The position numbers and the translations under genes are program-made. A DNA stretch of 64,000 bases from Bacillus sp. NTK074B. Its GTDB lineage: Bacteria; Bacillota; Bacilli; Bacillales; Bacillaceae_B. The stretch covers positions 186,001 through 250,000 of the forward strand of contig NZ_JAFKOH010000003.1 of assembly GCF_017303375.1 (NCBI RefSeq), given 5' to 3'. Below are positions 51,944 through 61,002 of the stretch, one piece after another. The notes beneath the pieces were generated by a model. That model saw nothing but the letters and a program-made list of their open reading frames with translations. It had not been told where the DNA came from and made no database searches. Position 1 is the first letter of the stretch. The number at the start of each line of letters is the position of its first letter.

Positions 51944-52423
51944 TTAATCCCCCAAGATCGGCAGCACCGTCGAATCCTTGATCTCCCTCAACGCCAAACT
52001 CGTCTGTATCTTCGTAATCCCCATCTCATTCAACCTTCTAATAAAGAGCTCCAGCCCCTTACGATCCTTGCAGGCGACTTTCAGAAGATAATCATACTCC
52101 CCGGTCAAGCAATGACATTCCAGGACTTCCTCCATGGATTCCAGCGTCCCTTCCACTGCTTCAAGCTTTTCTGTCCGGTGCTCATTCGTACTCATAAACA
52201 CAAAGCATAGTAAGTCAAACCCCAGTTTTTCGTGATTCAGAATGGCTACCTGTTTCTTAATATACTCTTCCGTCTCGAGCCGTTTGATGCGGGCGTGAAC
52301 GGCCGGGGCCGATAAATTGACCCGCTTCGATAATTCGAGATTGCTTAACTGCCCATCTTTTTGTAGCAAATCCAAAAGCTTGAGATCCATTTGATCCAAT
52401 ACCCTGCTTACAACTGATTCCAT
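51944..52423 (-). CDS. Lrp/AsnC family regulator
   Basis: 159 residues. N-terminal winged helix-turn-helix (LDLLQKDGQLSNLELSKRVN, LSAPAVHARIKRLE) and a C-terminal RAM ligand domain (CLTGEYDYLLKVACKDRKGL, TSLALREIKDSTVLPI). It is divergent from the EamA transporter gene with 212 bases between, so it probably senses an amino acid and controls that exporter. Confidence 0.9.
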   Translation of the reverse strand: MESVVSRVLDQMDLKLLDLLQKDGQLSNLELSKRVNLSAPAVHARIKRLETEEYIKKQVAILNHEKLGFDLLCFVFMSTNEHRTEKLEAVEGTLESMEEVLECHCLTGEYDYLLKVACKDRKGLELFIRRLNEMGITKIQTSLALREIKDSTVLPILGD

Positions 52424-52635
52424 GATTCAACCACCCTTTTCAATTGTTCCAAAAACCACTGATAAAAAGATGTATAAATGAATTTTTATAATCTGAAATC
52501 CTATTATACTTTCAATTATTTCGTTTTATCATCATTATACAATATGTTCTTTTGAAAATCAGATAAAATGTTAAAATTATTCTTATAGTAAATGTCATTG
52601 TGCACAGTGGCTCTGTGAAAAGGGGCTAAAATGAC

Positions 52636-53562
52636 GTGAAATATCATTATCTATTGTTACTGACCAGTCTTCTCTGGGGAGGCAATTTCATTGTAGGGAA
52701 AACCCTTGTGGAGCATGCATCCCCGGGAACGTTGACGATATTAAGATGGGCCATCGCCATCGTTTGCCTGTTTCCGATGGTCTGGTGGAAGGAAAAGAAG
52801 CTCGTTCCACCTGTACGATCGATTCTCCCATTATGTTTGATGGGGCTGACAGGGGTTGCCCTCTTTCAGGCACTTCAATTCATGGCACTTGAGAAAACCT
52901 CTGCCACGAATGTTGGCCTGATTTCCACGTTAAATATGTTTTCGATTGCCGGAATCTCTTTTCTTTTTCTGAAGGAAAAGATGAACGCCTTTCAACTTGC
53001 CTCCATGTTCATGTCCCTCTTTGGCGTGTTGCTTGTCCTGTCCAAAGGGAAAATGGAGATGATCTCTTCCCTGCGATTCAACGAAGGAGATCTATACATG
53101 CTCGCTGCCGTTGTGATGTGGGGCTTCTATTCCGTTTGCAGCAAATGGGCGATGAAGAGCGTCACACCGATGATGTCGATTCTTTACTCAGGGATATTCG
53201 GACTTCTTATCCTGCTGCCTTTCAATCTTCATGATTTCCGTGTGACCAATGTCGATGCTTCATTCGTGCAATCAATTTTGTATACCGGTGTGATCTCCAC
53301 GGTGGTTTGCATGGTGCTTTGGAATGTGGGAGTGAATAAGCTGGGGCCAAGTACGTCGGGGTTGTTCTTGAACTTTAATCCCGTCTTCACGGCTTTGTTG
53401 GCGTTTGTCTTTTTGGGAGAAAAGATGAATGGGCTTCAGGCTGTTGGGAGTATGATTGTTTTGGCGGGTTGTGTGTTGTTTTCGTTATTGAAGACAAAAC
53501 CTCGTATGTTCAAGGAAGTTCCATCAGGCATCCTGTCCAATGAACCTGTGAAGACTTTATAA
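52636..53562 (+). CDS. EamA family (DMT) transporter
   Basis: 308 residues with ten predicted membrane helices in two EamA repeats: SLLWGGNFIVGKTLVEHASP in the first and LAAVVMWGFYSVCSKWAMKS in the second. Start is GTG 52636 after AAAGGGG. Members export amino acids or metabolites. Divergent from an Lrp regulator and followed by a strong terminator. Confidence 0.88.
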   Translation: MKYHYLLLLTSLLWGGNFIVGKTLVEHASPGTLTILRWAIAIVCLFPMVWWKEKKLVPPVRSILPLCLMGLTGVALFQALQFMALEKTSATNVGLISTLNMFSIAGISFLFLKEKMNAFQLASMFMSLFGVLLVLSKGKMEMISSLRFNEGDLYMLAAVVMWGFYSVCSKWAMKSVTPMMSILYSGIFGLLILLPFNLHDFRVTNVDASFVQSILYTGVISTVVCMVLWNVGVNKLGPSTSGLFLNFNPVFTALLAFVFLGEKMNGLQAVGSMIVLAGCVLFSLLKTKPRMFKEVPSGILSNEPVKTL

Positions 53563-53564
53563 AG

Positions 53565-53601
53565 AAAAAATGCTTGGAGAGAGATGCTCCAAGCATTTTT
53601 T
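53565..53601. terminator. Terminator after EamA gene
   Basis: AAAAAATGCTTGGAG (53565-53579) pairs perfectly with CTCCAAGCATTTTTT (53587-53601). A strong intrinsic terminator. Confidence 0.9.
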
Positions 53602-53649
53602 CAGCGATTTCTACATACACAATAAGTCTTATAAAAATATACCACCAAC

Positions 53650-53838
53650 ATAAGCGGAAATATTCCGCTTATGGAGGAATTCTGCGCGAAATATCGAGTA
53701 ATAGCCGGAAATATTCCGCCTATTTACTCCAAAAGCTTTAAAATGAACCATCCTCCCTTGCCTTAAACGGAAAAACTCCGCTTATTTCCCCCGAACCTAG
53801 CCCTATTTTGCAGGATAACCGGAGAAACTCCGCTTATG
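53650..53838. repeat. Four-hairpin dispersed element, copy C (inverted)
   Basis: Hairpins start near 53650, 53700, 53763 and 53815 (spacings 50, 63, 52). Read on the minus strand the order matches copies A and B: two units with GGAGTTTnTCC loops first, then two with GGAATATTTCC. The spacer sequences are largely different, but the spacing is kept. Confidence 0.78.
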
Positions 53839-53879
53839 AATCAGAGGACACTCAAAAGGAAGGATGAATTCATCTGCCT

Positions 53880-54614
53880 TCACTGCAATTCAGCTATTTT
53901 AATAGAGGTCACTGACTGCCTTCTCACATACAACACCCTATACCCGCCATCATCTTCCTCCTCCATCGAAATGCCGCGCCAGCCTTCTTGCAATAAAGCC
54001 TGCTGACCCTCGACATCCCCCATCGGAACTCTGGCAATCTCTGAGATCTCTCCCTCTCGATCCTCTCCATCAAGACGCTTAATGAACACATAACGCAATT
54101 GATCGACGTACTTGATCTTAAGGGCAGCAATCTCCATTCCCTGCTTGAACTTATCTTTTAAACTGGGAATATTAAAGGGAGCGACGGTGCACGCCACATA
54201 GGTGAACCCTTGATCCAGCTTCACCTGCTCCTGCATGATCAAATGAGCCAGTGTTTGCTGAAGGCGGTTTCCCCTGTAATCCGGGTGTACATTTGAGATT
54301 TCCTGATAGATGACCCTTGGCAGTTCCTCTGCCTCGAGTCCAACATCCAACCCCAGATGCTCTTCATCGATCGGGGGGATCAACAAGGCGCGGAATGCGA
54401 TTAATCCCTTCGCTGTAAAAGCCCCGATCATCAGCCCGTTTCCAGTTAATATATAGTCCAATTCCTCATACGTCAGGGGCTGGAGATTCTTCTTTTCCGT
54501 CAATGTCTCCACGACAAGCTCCTGCAGCTGCTGTACTTGACTTATATCTTCTTTACTTAACAAACGGACAGTGTATGATTCATTGTCAAGAAACCCTTCA
54601 AATAGATGATCCAT
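53880..54614 (-). CDS. GNAT-like acetyltransferase next to epimerase
   Basis: 244 residues, AAGGAGCATGGGATC before the ATG. N-terminal acetyltransferase fold: TVRLLSKEDISQVQQLQELV, MIGAFTAKGLIAFRALLIPP, YQEISNVHPDYRGNRLQQTL (the acetyl-CoA loop, here DYRGNRLQ) and VAPFNIPSLKDKFKQGMEIA. The last 60 residues form an extra strand-rich extension. It starts 13 bases after the dipeptide epimerase, so it is likely to act on the same peptides or amino acids. Confidence 0.75.
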   Translation of the reverse strand: MDHLFEGFLDNESYTVRLLSKEDISQVQQLQELVVETLTEKKNLQPLTYEELDYILTGNGLMIGAFTAKGLIAFRALLIPPIDEEHLGLDVGLEAEELPRVIYQEISNVHPDYRGNRLQQTLAHLIMQEQVKLDQGFTYVACTVAPFNIPSLKDKFKQGMEIAALKIKYVDQLRYVFIKRLDGEDREGEISEIARVPMGDVEGQQALLQEGWRGISMEEEDDGGYRVLYVRRQSVTSIKIAELQ

Positions 54615-54627
54615 GATCCCATGCTCC

Positions 54628-55737
54628 TTACTCTACGATACTTTTAAACTCCGTCAACTCTTCCAATATAACTTTATCTACGTTAACACCGAGGCCCGCT
54701 TTTTCAGACAGTCGGATATAGGGGACGTCATAATGCAGGTCTCCGATGTCCTTTGAAAATTTAATCGGACCCGTCAATTCTACACTAGTGATAGCCTTTT
54801 TGGAAAAAGCCACATGGAATCCGGCTGCTGACGCGATCGATGACTCGACCATCGAACCAACCTGGCATTCCATCCCTGCCATCTCAGCCATGTGGGCAAG
54901 CTTCACGGCCGGGTAGATTCCTCCGCTTTTCATCAATTTGATATTCACTTTATCCGCTGCCTGCTTCCCGATGATCTCACGCATGTCACGTACGCCTTTC
55001 AGCCCTTCATCGATCATGAGGGGGATATCCGTCCTCGATTTGATCCGGGCCATCCCATCTATATCATCTGCCAAAACGGGCTGCTCCAGCCAATCGATGT
55101 TCAGATCTTGGAGATGCCGCAGGGCCTTCATCGTCTGACTGCTGTTCTTCCAGCCCTGATTCACATCCACCCGGATCGGCACGTCCAACCCGACACGTTC
55201 CCTCACCTTCCGGATTCGTTCAATATCCAGGTCGATATCGGTTCCAACCTTCATTTTAAAGGATTGAAAACCTTTCTCGATCATACTAGCTGCTTCGTCT
55301 GCCATCGTATCCGGCTCTGTTATGCTGAGGACATGGGTAATCTGGAATTCGTCATGATAACGGCCGCCGAGGAGCTGATAAACGGGTTGATTCACTTTTT
55401 TTCCAATAGCATCATAGCAAGCGATATCGATGGCCGCCTTTGCTGTCGGGGCATTGTAAATGGCTTGATCCATCAGCTCATGGATTCGTTCAATATGAAA
55501 CGGATTCTCCCCGATCAGTTTCGGGGCGAGGGTATGCTGCAGCACTTGAAATGTACTTTCCCACGTTTCACCCGTCACATGTTCATCAGCCACCGCTTCA
55601 CCATATCCAATGATTCCTTCGTCCGTCTCCATTTCCAAAATGATAGAAGGCATATCATCATAGGTATGGTAACTGATGATAAATGGCTGTTTCAGTGGTA
55701 ATCGGATCGCATACAGGTTAATTTTTTTTATGATCAT
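54628..55737 (-). CDS. Dipeptide epimerase (enolase superfamily)
   Basis: 369 residues. Muconate-lactonising subgroup of the enolase superfamily: catalytic Lys in SFKMKVGTD, metal ligands in RVDVNQGW, WLEQPV and LMIDEGLKG, and second Lys in VNIKLMKSGG. Such proteins (YkfB of B. subtilis) racemise L-Ala-D/L-Glu or other dipeptides from cell-wall turnover. AAGGAGCGTTTAACAT precedes the ATG. Co-transcribed with a GNAT gene and divergent from a regulator gene. Confidence 0.88.
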   Translation of the reverse strand: MIIKKINLYAIRLPLKQPFIISYHTYDDMPSIILEMETDEGIIGYGEAVADEHVTGETWESTFQVLQHTLAPKLIGENPFHIERIHELMDQAIYNAPTAKAAIDIACYDAIGKKVNQPVYQLLGGRYHDEFQITHVLSITEPDTMADEAASMIEKGFQSFKMKVGTDIDLDIERIRKVRERVGLDVPIRVDVNQGWKNSSQTMKALRHLQDLNIDWLEQPVLADDIDGMARIKSRTDIPLMIDEGLKGVRDMREIIGKQAADKVNIKLMKSGGIYPAVKLAHMAEMAGMECQVGSMVESSIASAAGFHVAFSKKAITSVELTGPIKFSKDIGDLHYDVPYIRLSEKAGLGVNVDKVILEELTEFKSIVE

Positions 55738-55787
55738 ATGTTAAACGCTCCTTAAACTAACAAATTTTATCTCCTCTTGGTATAATG

Positions 55788-55804
55788 TCGTTATATAGTC
55801 GTTA
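55788..55804. promoter_or_regulatory. Direct-repeat operator candidate at regulator promoter
   Basis: TCGTTA-TATAG-TCGTTA, two direct repeats in 17 bases, immediately after a TATAAT (55781-55786) and 20 bases before the regulator start codon, in the 86-bp divergent gap with the epimerase gene. The same arrangement stands upstream of nhaC at 58543-58559. Confidence 0.6.
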
Positions 55805-55823
55805 ATTCAGAAAGGAGATTGTC

Positions 55824-57071
55824 ATGAAAACGAAAATCGCCCTGATTGGGTCGAAAGAATTCATGGAACACGTCCAGACGTCCGTGGCACCGAATCTTTA
55901 CAATATCGAACTGGTCCCCTATATTTACGATGAACCCCAGGAAGCAAGCATGCTTATGAAAGACCTCACACCTTGTGATGCCGTTTTGTTTTCCGGTGCA
56001 CTGCCTTACTTTTTTTCAGAACAAGCCTGCCGCACTCTATCTGTCCCGGTCCTTTACCTGGAACAGGATGAAACGGCCCTTGTGACATCACTGCTTTATA
56101 TCCTGCACCATCATGAGATTGAACCAGATCGCGTGTCCATCGATTTAATGGATCGTTCTCTCATCGATCACGCCCAGTCAGACTTACACCTCAAGAATCC
56201 GCCCCGATATGTGATGGATTATAAAGAGCACCTCCCCCACAACTTTCACATCAACGACTATACAGACTTCCACCGGCAGTTATTTCAAGAAGGCAAAACG
56301 GAATTGGTATTAACGAGCATCCATGCGGTTTATGACCGGCTTGTCGAGATGCACATCCCTTGCATGAGAATGATCGACCCTGCCAAGTCGCTGATACGGG
56401 CCATCGAAGAAGCTCATTCCCAATCCCTTCTTTCGAAACGAAAAGCAGCCACGATTGCCGCCGCCCGTCTTTCCATTCAAGAATGGGATGGTGAACATGA
56501 ACGTCTTCATGAGCTCGCCCGCTTGATGAAGGGAACACTCCAAAAAAATGAGGACGATGCTTCCTTCACGATTTACAGCAATAGGGGGAGCATCGAACAT
56601 TTCATGGACAGCACCGACTTCCTTGAACACCCTATTCTTGCAGGCTTCGGATACGGTCATACGGCAGCGGAGGCAGAGGCAAACGCACAGACCGCGTTGT
56701 CATTTGCCAAAAAGGTTGATGAAGGCTGCGCCTTTATTCTGAATGAGGAAAAAGAGTTGTCAGGACCTTACCCTGATAAAAGCAAGAAACAGCATCTGAA
56801 AAATGATACTCCCGAAATGCTGTCTCTTGCCAAACAATTAAAATTAAGTCCGTCTAACTTATCCAAAATCATTCAATTCTACAAATCCCGTTCATCCCGT
56901 GATTTTACGGCGGCAGAGCTTTCTGACTACATGCAAATCACCCGGCGCTCCACGGAACGGATATTGAAAAAACTGGTCGACAACGGTTCGGCCAAGATCA
57001 TCGGAGAAGAAATGACGTATGCACAGGGAAGGCCCCGCGCCATTTATGAACTGACCTTCCCCATCTATTGA
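55824..57071 (+). CDS. Winged-helix regulator with GTP-cyclohydrolase III-like domain
   Basis: 415 residues. The N-terminal third (about 1-130) is an alpha/beta sensor-like domain (KIALIGSKEFMEHVQTSV, CDAVLFSGALPYFFSEQA). The middle contains KAATIAAARLSIQEWDGEHE and LAGFGYGHTAAEAEANAQTA, similar to the GYGRTxxEAExNA motif of GTP cyclohydrolase III/GGDEF-like domains. The C-terminus is a winged helix (DFTAAELSDYMQITRRSTER, ILKKLVDNGSAKI). AAAGGAGATTGTC precedes the ATG. Divergent from the epimerase and convergent with nhaC; probably controls this module. Confidence 0.78.
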   Translation: MKTKIALIGSKEFMEHVQTSVAPNLYNIELVPYIYDEPQEASMLMKDLTPCDAVLFSGALPYFFSEQACRTLSVPVLYLEQDETALVTSLLYILHHHEIEPDRVSIDLMDRSLIDHAQSDLHLKNPPRYVMDYKEHLPHNFHINDYTDFHRQLFQEGKTELVLTSIHAVYDRLVEMHIPCMRMIDPAKSLIRAIEEAHSQSLLSKRKAATIAAARLSIQEWDGEHERLHELARLMKGTLQKNEDDASFTIYSNRGSIEHFMDSTDFLEHPILAGFGYGHTAAEAEANAQTALSFAKKVDEGCAFILNEEKELSGPYPDKSKKQHLKNDTPEMLSLAKQLKLSPSNLSKIIQFYKSRSSRDFTAAELSDYMQITRRSTERILKKLVDNGSAKIIGEEMTYAQGRPRAIYELTFPIY

Positions 57072-57076
57072 GCGGA

Positions 57077-58495
57077 TCAGGAGGAAAGTGTGGCATCCTC
57101 CTGCTCCATTGCCTTCATCTCGGTTTCACTCAGCTTCGTGATGCTGAAGCCCGTGAAGGCATAGATGATGGAAATGATCGGCACGACGAAATTCAACACC
57201 GCATATGGCGCATAATCAAATGCATGGACGCCGAGCGTACCTAAAATAAAGACCCCGCATGTATTCCATGGGATGAAGACGGATGTCAACGTCCCCCCAT
57301 CCTCAAGGGCACGGGACAGATTCTTTGAGTGCAGCCCTTTTTCCTTATAGGCATTCGCATACATCCTTGAAGGCACCACGACCGAGATATACTGTTCAGA
57401 GCATGATGCATTTGTGGCAAAACAAGAGACCACAGTGGAAGCCACCAAGCCTTTCGCTGTTTTTGTCACCTTAAGGATCTGGTTGACGATGGCACGAAGC
57501 ATACCTGTGTGTTCCAAAATCCCTCCGAAGGTCATCGCTACGATCGTCATCGAGACCGTGTACATCATGGAATCGAGACCTCCACGGGAAAACAGATCAT
57601 CCACCATCGTATTTCCCGTCTCGATCACATATCCGCTTTGAAGAGCCGAAACAGCATCCGCAAACGAATCATGCTGAATGAATACCTGTGCTCCAAATCC
57701 AAGAATGATCCCCACGATCAAAGCCGGTATGGCCGGAACCTTCCGCGCAACAAGCACAATGACAAGCAGTGGTACAATCAGTAAAAATGGGGAAACGACA
57801 AAGCTGTCCTGCAGAACCCCGATTGTTTTTTCAATGTCCTCCGTATTGACCCCGCTTTTTCCAAAGTTCCTTCCTAAATAAGCATATACAGCGAGGGCAA
57901 TCACAAAGCCCGGTATCGTTGTGTAAAGCATATGTCGGATATGTACAAAAAGATCCGTATTGGTCAGTCCCGAAGCCAGGTTCGTTGTATCTGACAGCGG
58001 CGACATCTTATCACCGAAATAAGCCCCGGAGATAATGGCACCCGCAATCATCGGAGCCGGAATCCCCATACTAATGCCGATTCCCATGCCCGCAACGCCG
58101 ATGGTCCCCATTGTTGACCAGGAACTCCCGATCGCAAGCGACACAACTGCACAGATGACAGCGATCGATAAAAGGAAAAGCGAAGGTGTGATCATCTTCA
58201 GACCATAATAGATCATCGTCGCCACGACTCCCCCGCCGATCCAAGCACCGATCGTCAAACCCACCAGCATGATGATGACGACGGCAGGTAGTGCAAGACG
58301 AATCCCCTTATACATCGCTTCCTCTATATCCTTCCACTTGAACCCCGCAAACCAGGCGACAAGTGCAGCCGTGACCGTCCCGATGATGAGAGGAATGTGC
58401 GGCCCCTGCTCCAACACGACAATTGTAATGGCCATTACGGTGATCATGACAAGCAATGGTATGATTGCCAGCCAAAAAGACATTTCTTTCTTCAT
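57077..58495 (-). CDS. nhaC: NhaC family Na+/H+ antiporter
   Basis: 472 residues, about eleven or twelve membrane helices. NhaC motifs: GSSWSTMGTIGVAGMGIG, SGAYFGDKMSPLSDTTNLAS and NASCSEQYISVVVPSRMY, EDGGTLTSVFIPWNTCGVFI. Relatives exchange Na+ for protons or organic ions (for example malate/lactate). It follows the M20 gene by 130 bases but has its own operator-like repeat, and ends six bases from the convergent regulator gene. The substrate might be a metabolite of the peptide module; this is inference. Confidence 0.88.
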   Translation of the reverse strand: MKKEMSFWLAIIPLLVMITVMAITIVVLEQGPHIPLIIGTVTAALVAWFAGFKWKDIEEAMYKGIRLALPAVVIIMLVGLTIGAWIGGGVVATMIYYGLKMITPSLFLLSIAVICAVVSLAIGSSWSTMGTIGVAGMGIGISMGIPAPMIAGAIISGAYFGDKMSPLSDTTNLASGLTNTDLFVHIRHMLYTTIPGFVIALAVYAYLGRNFGKSGVNTEDIEKTIGVLQDSFVVSPFLLIVPLLVIVLVARKVPAIPALIVGIILGFGAQVFIQHDSFADAVSALQSGYVIETGNTMVDDLFSRGGLDSMMYTVSMTIVAMTFGGILEHTGMLRAIVNQILKVTKTAKGLVASTVVSCFATNASCSEQYISVVVPSRMYANAYKEKGLHSKNLSRALEDGGTLTSVFIPWNTCGVFILGTLGVHAFDYAPYAVLNFVVPIISIIYAFTGFSITKLSETEMKAMEQEDATLSS

Positions 58496-58542
58496 CCAAA
58501 TTCCCCCTTGAAATCCCTTTGTTTTTTGACTATTTATAATTG

Positions 58543-58559
58543 TCGCTAAATAGTCGTTA
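58543..58559. promoter_or_regulatory. Direct-repeat operator candidate before nhaC
   Basis: TCGCTA-AATAG-TCGTTA, the same direct repeat with a five-base spacer as at 55788-55804 (one repeat differs by one base). It lies 48-64 bases upstream of the nhaC start codon. Confidence 0.6.
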
Positions 58560-58624
58560 TATGAGTATCATAAGGGCAGAATCTGGAGTCGTCAATCCGT
58601 TTTTGGTACCGTTTACAATTAGAG

Positions 58625-59719
58625 TTATGCCTTTTTTAACGTCTCCGCTAGTATTTTTGCAGCTTGATTCAGCGCTGAAACATTAAATGTCATGTCCGGA
58701 TGATGCAGCCCGGGAGTCAAATCCGCACCGACCCCGATCATCGCCGCCTTCACTTCCGGGTGCTTGATTGTGTAGAAATGAAAATCATCACTGCCCGAAG
58801 TCATGACCGGAGGAGCCAATGCTTCTTCACCGGCGATGGATCGAATCGCTTCCCTCGTGATGCTCTCAGCCTCTTCCGACACTTCCGCTCCAGGTGTATA
58901 GTCTGTCCATTCATACTCAATCGTGACTCCGTACAGCTTGGCGATGCCATCGACCCCATCGTTTAGACGGCGCTGTATCTCTTCCATCACCTCATTCTTC
59001 TGGGCACGTACATCGATCGCAAACTCTGCATTTCCAGGAATGATGTTCAGATTCTCCCCTCCTGCAGCGAGCTTTGTCAGTTTGGCAGAATACGGCTCAA
59101 ATGGAGACAAATAGATTGTTTTTAAAAAGGTATGAATGGCCATCAGCACATCGATGCTATTCTTCCCCTGATGAGGTCTCGCGCCATGGGCGTCAATCCC
59201 TCTTATTTTCCCTTCCATGTAAATGCCTGCCCCATGATGGACTGAAGGCGAAAAGAACCCATGATCCAACTCTTCCTTCGGTCGCAAATGAACCCCGAAT
59301 AAATAGCGGACGTCTTCCAGTGCCCCTTTCTCAATCATCGTCAGCGATCCATTCCCCTTCTCCTCTGCAGGTTGAAAAATGAAACGGATCCGCTTATCCT
59401 TTGGAGGATCCTGAAGGCAATAAAGAAGCGATCCCAGAACCATCGACATATTGGCATCATGACCACAGGAATGATTCGCCTTCATCACCCCGTCCACCTC
59501 TTGCCACAGAGCATCGATGTCCGCTCGCACAGCCGTGACTTCATCTCCTTCACCTATTTCAGCGATCAACCCTGTCACATCAGAAAATCTCCTGTAGCTC
59601 ACATTCAGATCATCAAGGATCCCTGCAATTTTATTCGTCGTTTCAACTTCCTTCCAGCTCACTTCCGGGTGAGCGTGGAAAGAAGTGAACCATTCTAATA
59701 TCTGTTTCTCAACATTCAT
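58625..59719 (-). CDS. M20 family amidohydrolase
   Basis: 364 residues from the ATG at 59719, after AAAGGAGAATAAAT; the longer frame upstream is not homologous. Metal-site motifs SCGHDANM, QPAEEKGNG, GVHLRPKEEL and GARPHQGKNS are intact, with a typical lid domain. Family members hydrolyse N-acyl amino acids or N-acetyl-diaminopimelate. As a neighbour of a dipeptide epimerase it may release amino acids from acylated or cell-wall derived peptides. Confidence 0.88.
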   Translation of the reverse strand: MNVEKQILEWFTSFHAHPEVSWKEVETTNKIAGILDDLNVSYRRFSDVTGLIAEIGEGDEVTAVRADIDALWQEVDGVMKANHSCGHDANMSMVLGSLLYCLQDPPKDKRIRFIFQPAEEKGNGSLTMIEKGALEDVRYLFGVHLRPKEELDHGFFSPSVHHGAGIYMEGKIRGIDAHGARPHQGKNSIDVLMAIHTFLKTIYLSPFEPYSAKLTKLAAGGENLNIIPGNAEFAIDVRAQKNEVMEEIQRRLNDGVDGIAKLYGVTIEYEWTDYTPGAEVSEEAESITREAIRSIAGEEALAPPVMTSGSDDFHFYTIKHPEVKAAMIGVGADLTPGLHHPDMTFNVSALNQAAKILAETLKKA

Positions 59720-60097
59720 ATTTATTCTCCTTTCATTCCTTTTCACTATGTATTCTGAGAAGGGAAGGGGAAATCCTTCCTTCATATAGTCATATAAAAG
59801 TACATCGCCACCTCGGTGCTTTTTCCTGCAGTCGATCACACACATAATAAACGTCCTATGGCGATTCACAGAACGTTTCCCTCTCATTTTTATATAAACT
59901 AAGTGAAAAGCTTATTACTTCAAACAGTACAAATCCCTGGCAATAATCCTTTTTCATTCAAGGATTAGCCACTATAGGAGTCATTTACTCAAGAGGCCTG
60001 GTGCCTGATACCACTTACCTCTTACATTAAGGTAGAAAACCTACGTTAGCTCTTCACTATACCAATTACCAAATATACGAATGAGAAAAGGAAAGGT
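59720..60097. other. Gene-free stretch with GGTGCCTGATACC repeat
   Basis: No gene. AAGAGG-CCTGGTGCCTGATACC-ACTTACCTCTT (59990-60030) is a nested palindrome of the GGTGCCTGACACC style seen between genes in many Bacillus genomes. The remaining sequence shows no promoter I would assign. Confidence 0.4.
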
Positions 60098-60430
60098 TCA
60101 CTTACTAAAGTGAACGGCCCTTCTTTTTAATCTCCTCACCACAAAATACTCAATTATTAAAAAGGTGGTGGCCAAACTATAGATAGAAACAAAATAAAAT
60201 ATCAATAACAATATTGCTGGAAGCGACATCAATGAAAGAATAAATGAGCCAGTTTCAAGGAATTGGAGCCAAAAGCCGTAATCATTATTTACAATCGCCA
60301 ACCAAACGAACCCTATTGAAGGAATTAACGGTAGAACAACTATGGAAATAACACAAATTGAAATCTGATTTGTTTTCATAACAAAATAGTTTATAAGTAA
60401 AATAAAAAGGAAAAAAGCTAGAAGTTCCAT
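60098..60430 (-). CDS. Unknown membrane protein (110 aa)
   Basis: About 110 residues from the ATG at 60430 (MELLAFFLFILLINYFVMKT), after GGGGTGTCTT; a start at 60442 is possible. Three to four hydrophobic helices, a short basic C-terminus (RRLKRRAVHFSK). No family recognised. It lies downstream of a lipoprotein gene on the same strand. Confidence 0.6.
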   Translation of the reverse strand: MELLAFFLFILLINYFVMKTNQISICVISIVVLPLIPSIGFVWLAIVNNDYGFWLQFLETGSFILSLMSLPAILLLIFYFVSIYSLATTFLIIEYFVVRRLKRRAVHFSK

Positions 60431-60491
60431 AAGACACCCCATAGAAAAACATATTAAAATGCTTCAAAATAACTTTATACTGATACATTCC

Positions 60492-60974
60492 TTAGCTTTT
60501 CCATTTTATATTCCGTTCTGTCAATTGCCATTCTCCATTTTCATAGTCAACTGCAAGCCTCATTCCAATTGCTCCTTTTCCTGACTTAAATTTAGAGCCT
60601 TCAAGTGATACATCTTTGGATTTAACATCCACCTTTTCAATTCGAAGAAGTACACCCTCCAGCCCCATTTTTTCGGGGTTGTAATAGCCTTTTTTCTCCA
60701 GATCATCCATCGTGGAATCCATGACCTCCACCTTATATTGATCCTTGAAATGGCGTAATATTGTTTTTTTCTGTTCCTCGTCCACGCCATCAAGATCACT
60801 CATATCAATGGAAATGAATGTCATATCACTGTTCAAGGCTTTATCCTCTTCCATGAGAGCATCCAGTGCAATGGTGTATATTTCACCCAGGTGGTCCTTG
60901 GGATTTTCTCCAGCGTTACACGCAGTGAGTAGAATGGTAAAGATCAATAATAGTGGGAACAATCGCGTTTTCAA
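60492..60974 (-). CDS. Unknown lipoprotein (160 aa)
   Basis: 160 residues. Lipoprotein signal MKTRLFPLLLIFTILLTAC (lipobox LLTAC). The mature part has a helix (EIYTIALDALMEEDKALNSD), then IDMSDLDGVDEEQKKTILRH and GKGAIGMRLAVDYENGEWQL, ending in WK. This pattern occurs in small Bacillus lipoproteins of unknown function. Probably co-transcribed with the membrane protein gene at 60098-60430. Confidence 0.7.
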   Translation of the reverse strand: MKTRLFPLLLIFTILLTACNAGENPKDHLGEIYTIALDALMEEDKALNSDMTFISIDMSDLDGVDEEQKKTILRHFKDQYKVEVMDSTMDDLEKKGYYNPEKMGLEGVLLRIEKVDVKSKDVSLEGSKFKSGKGAIGMRLAVDYENGEWQLTERNIKWKS

Positions 60975-61002
60975 CTAAATCCCTCTTTCTGTTCTTACCA
61001 TA

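Noticed and set aside
54892..55701. A 269-codon plus-strand frame opposite the dipeptide epimerase
   Set aside because: Antisense shadow; the epimerase has intact catalytic motifs on the other strand.
59784..59800. TCATATAGTCATATA upstream of the M20 gene as a third copy of the TCGTTA operator
   Set aside because: Repeat spacing is eight bases rather than eleven and the core TCGTTA is not conserved.
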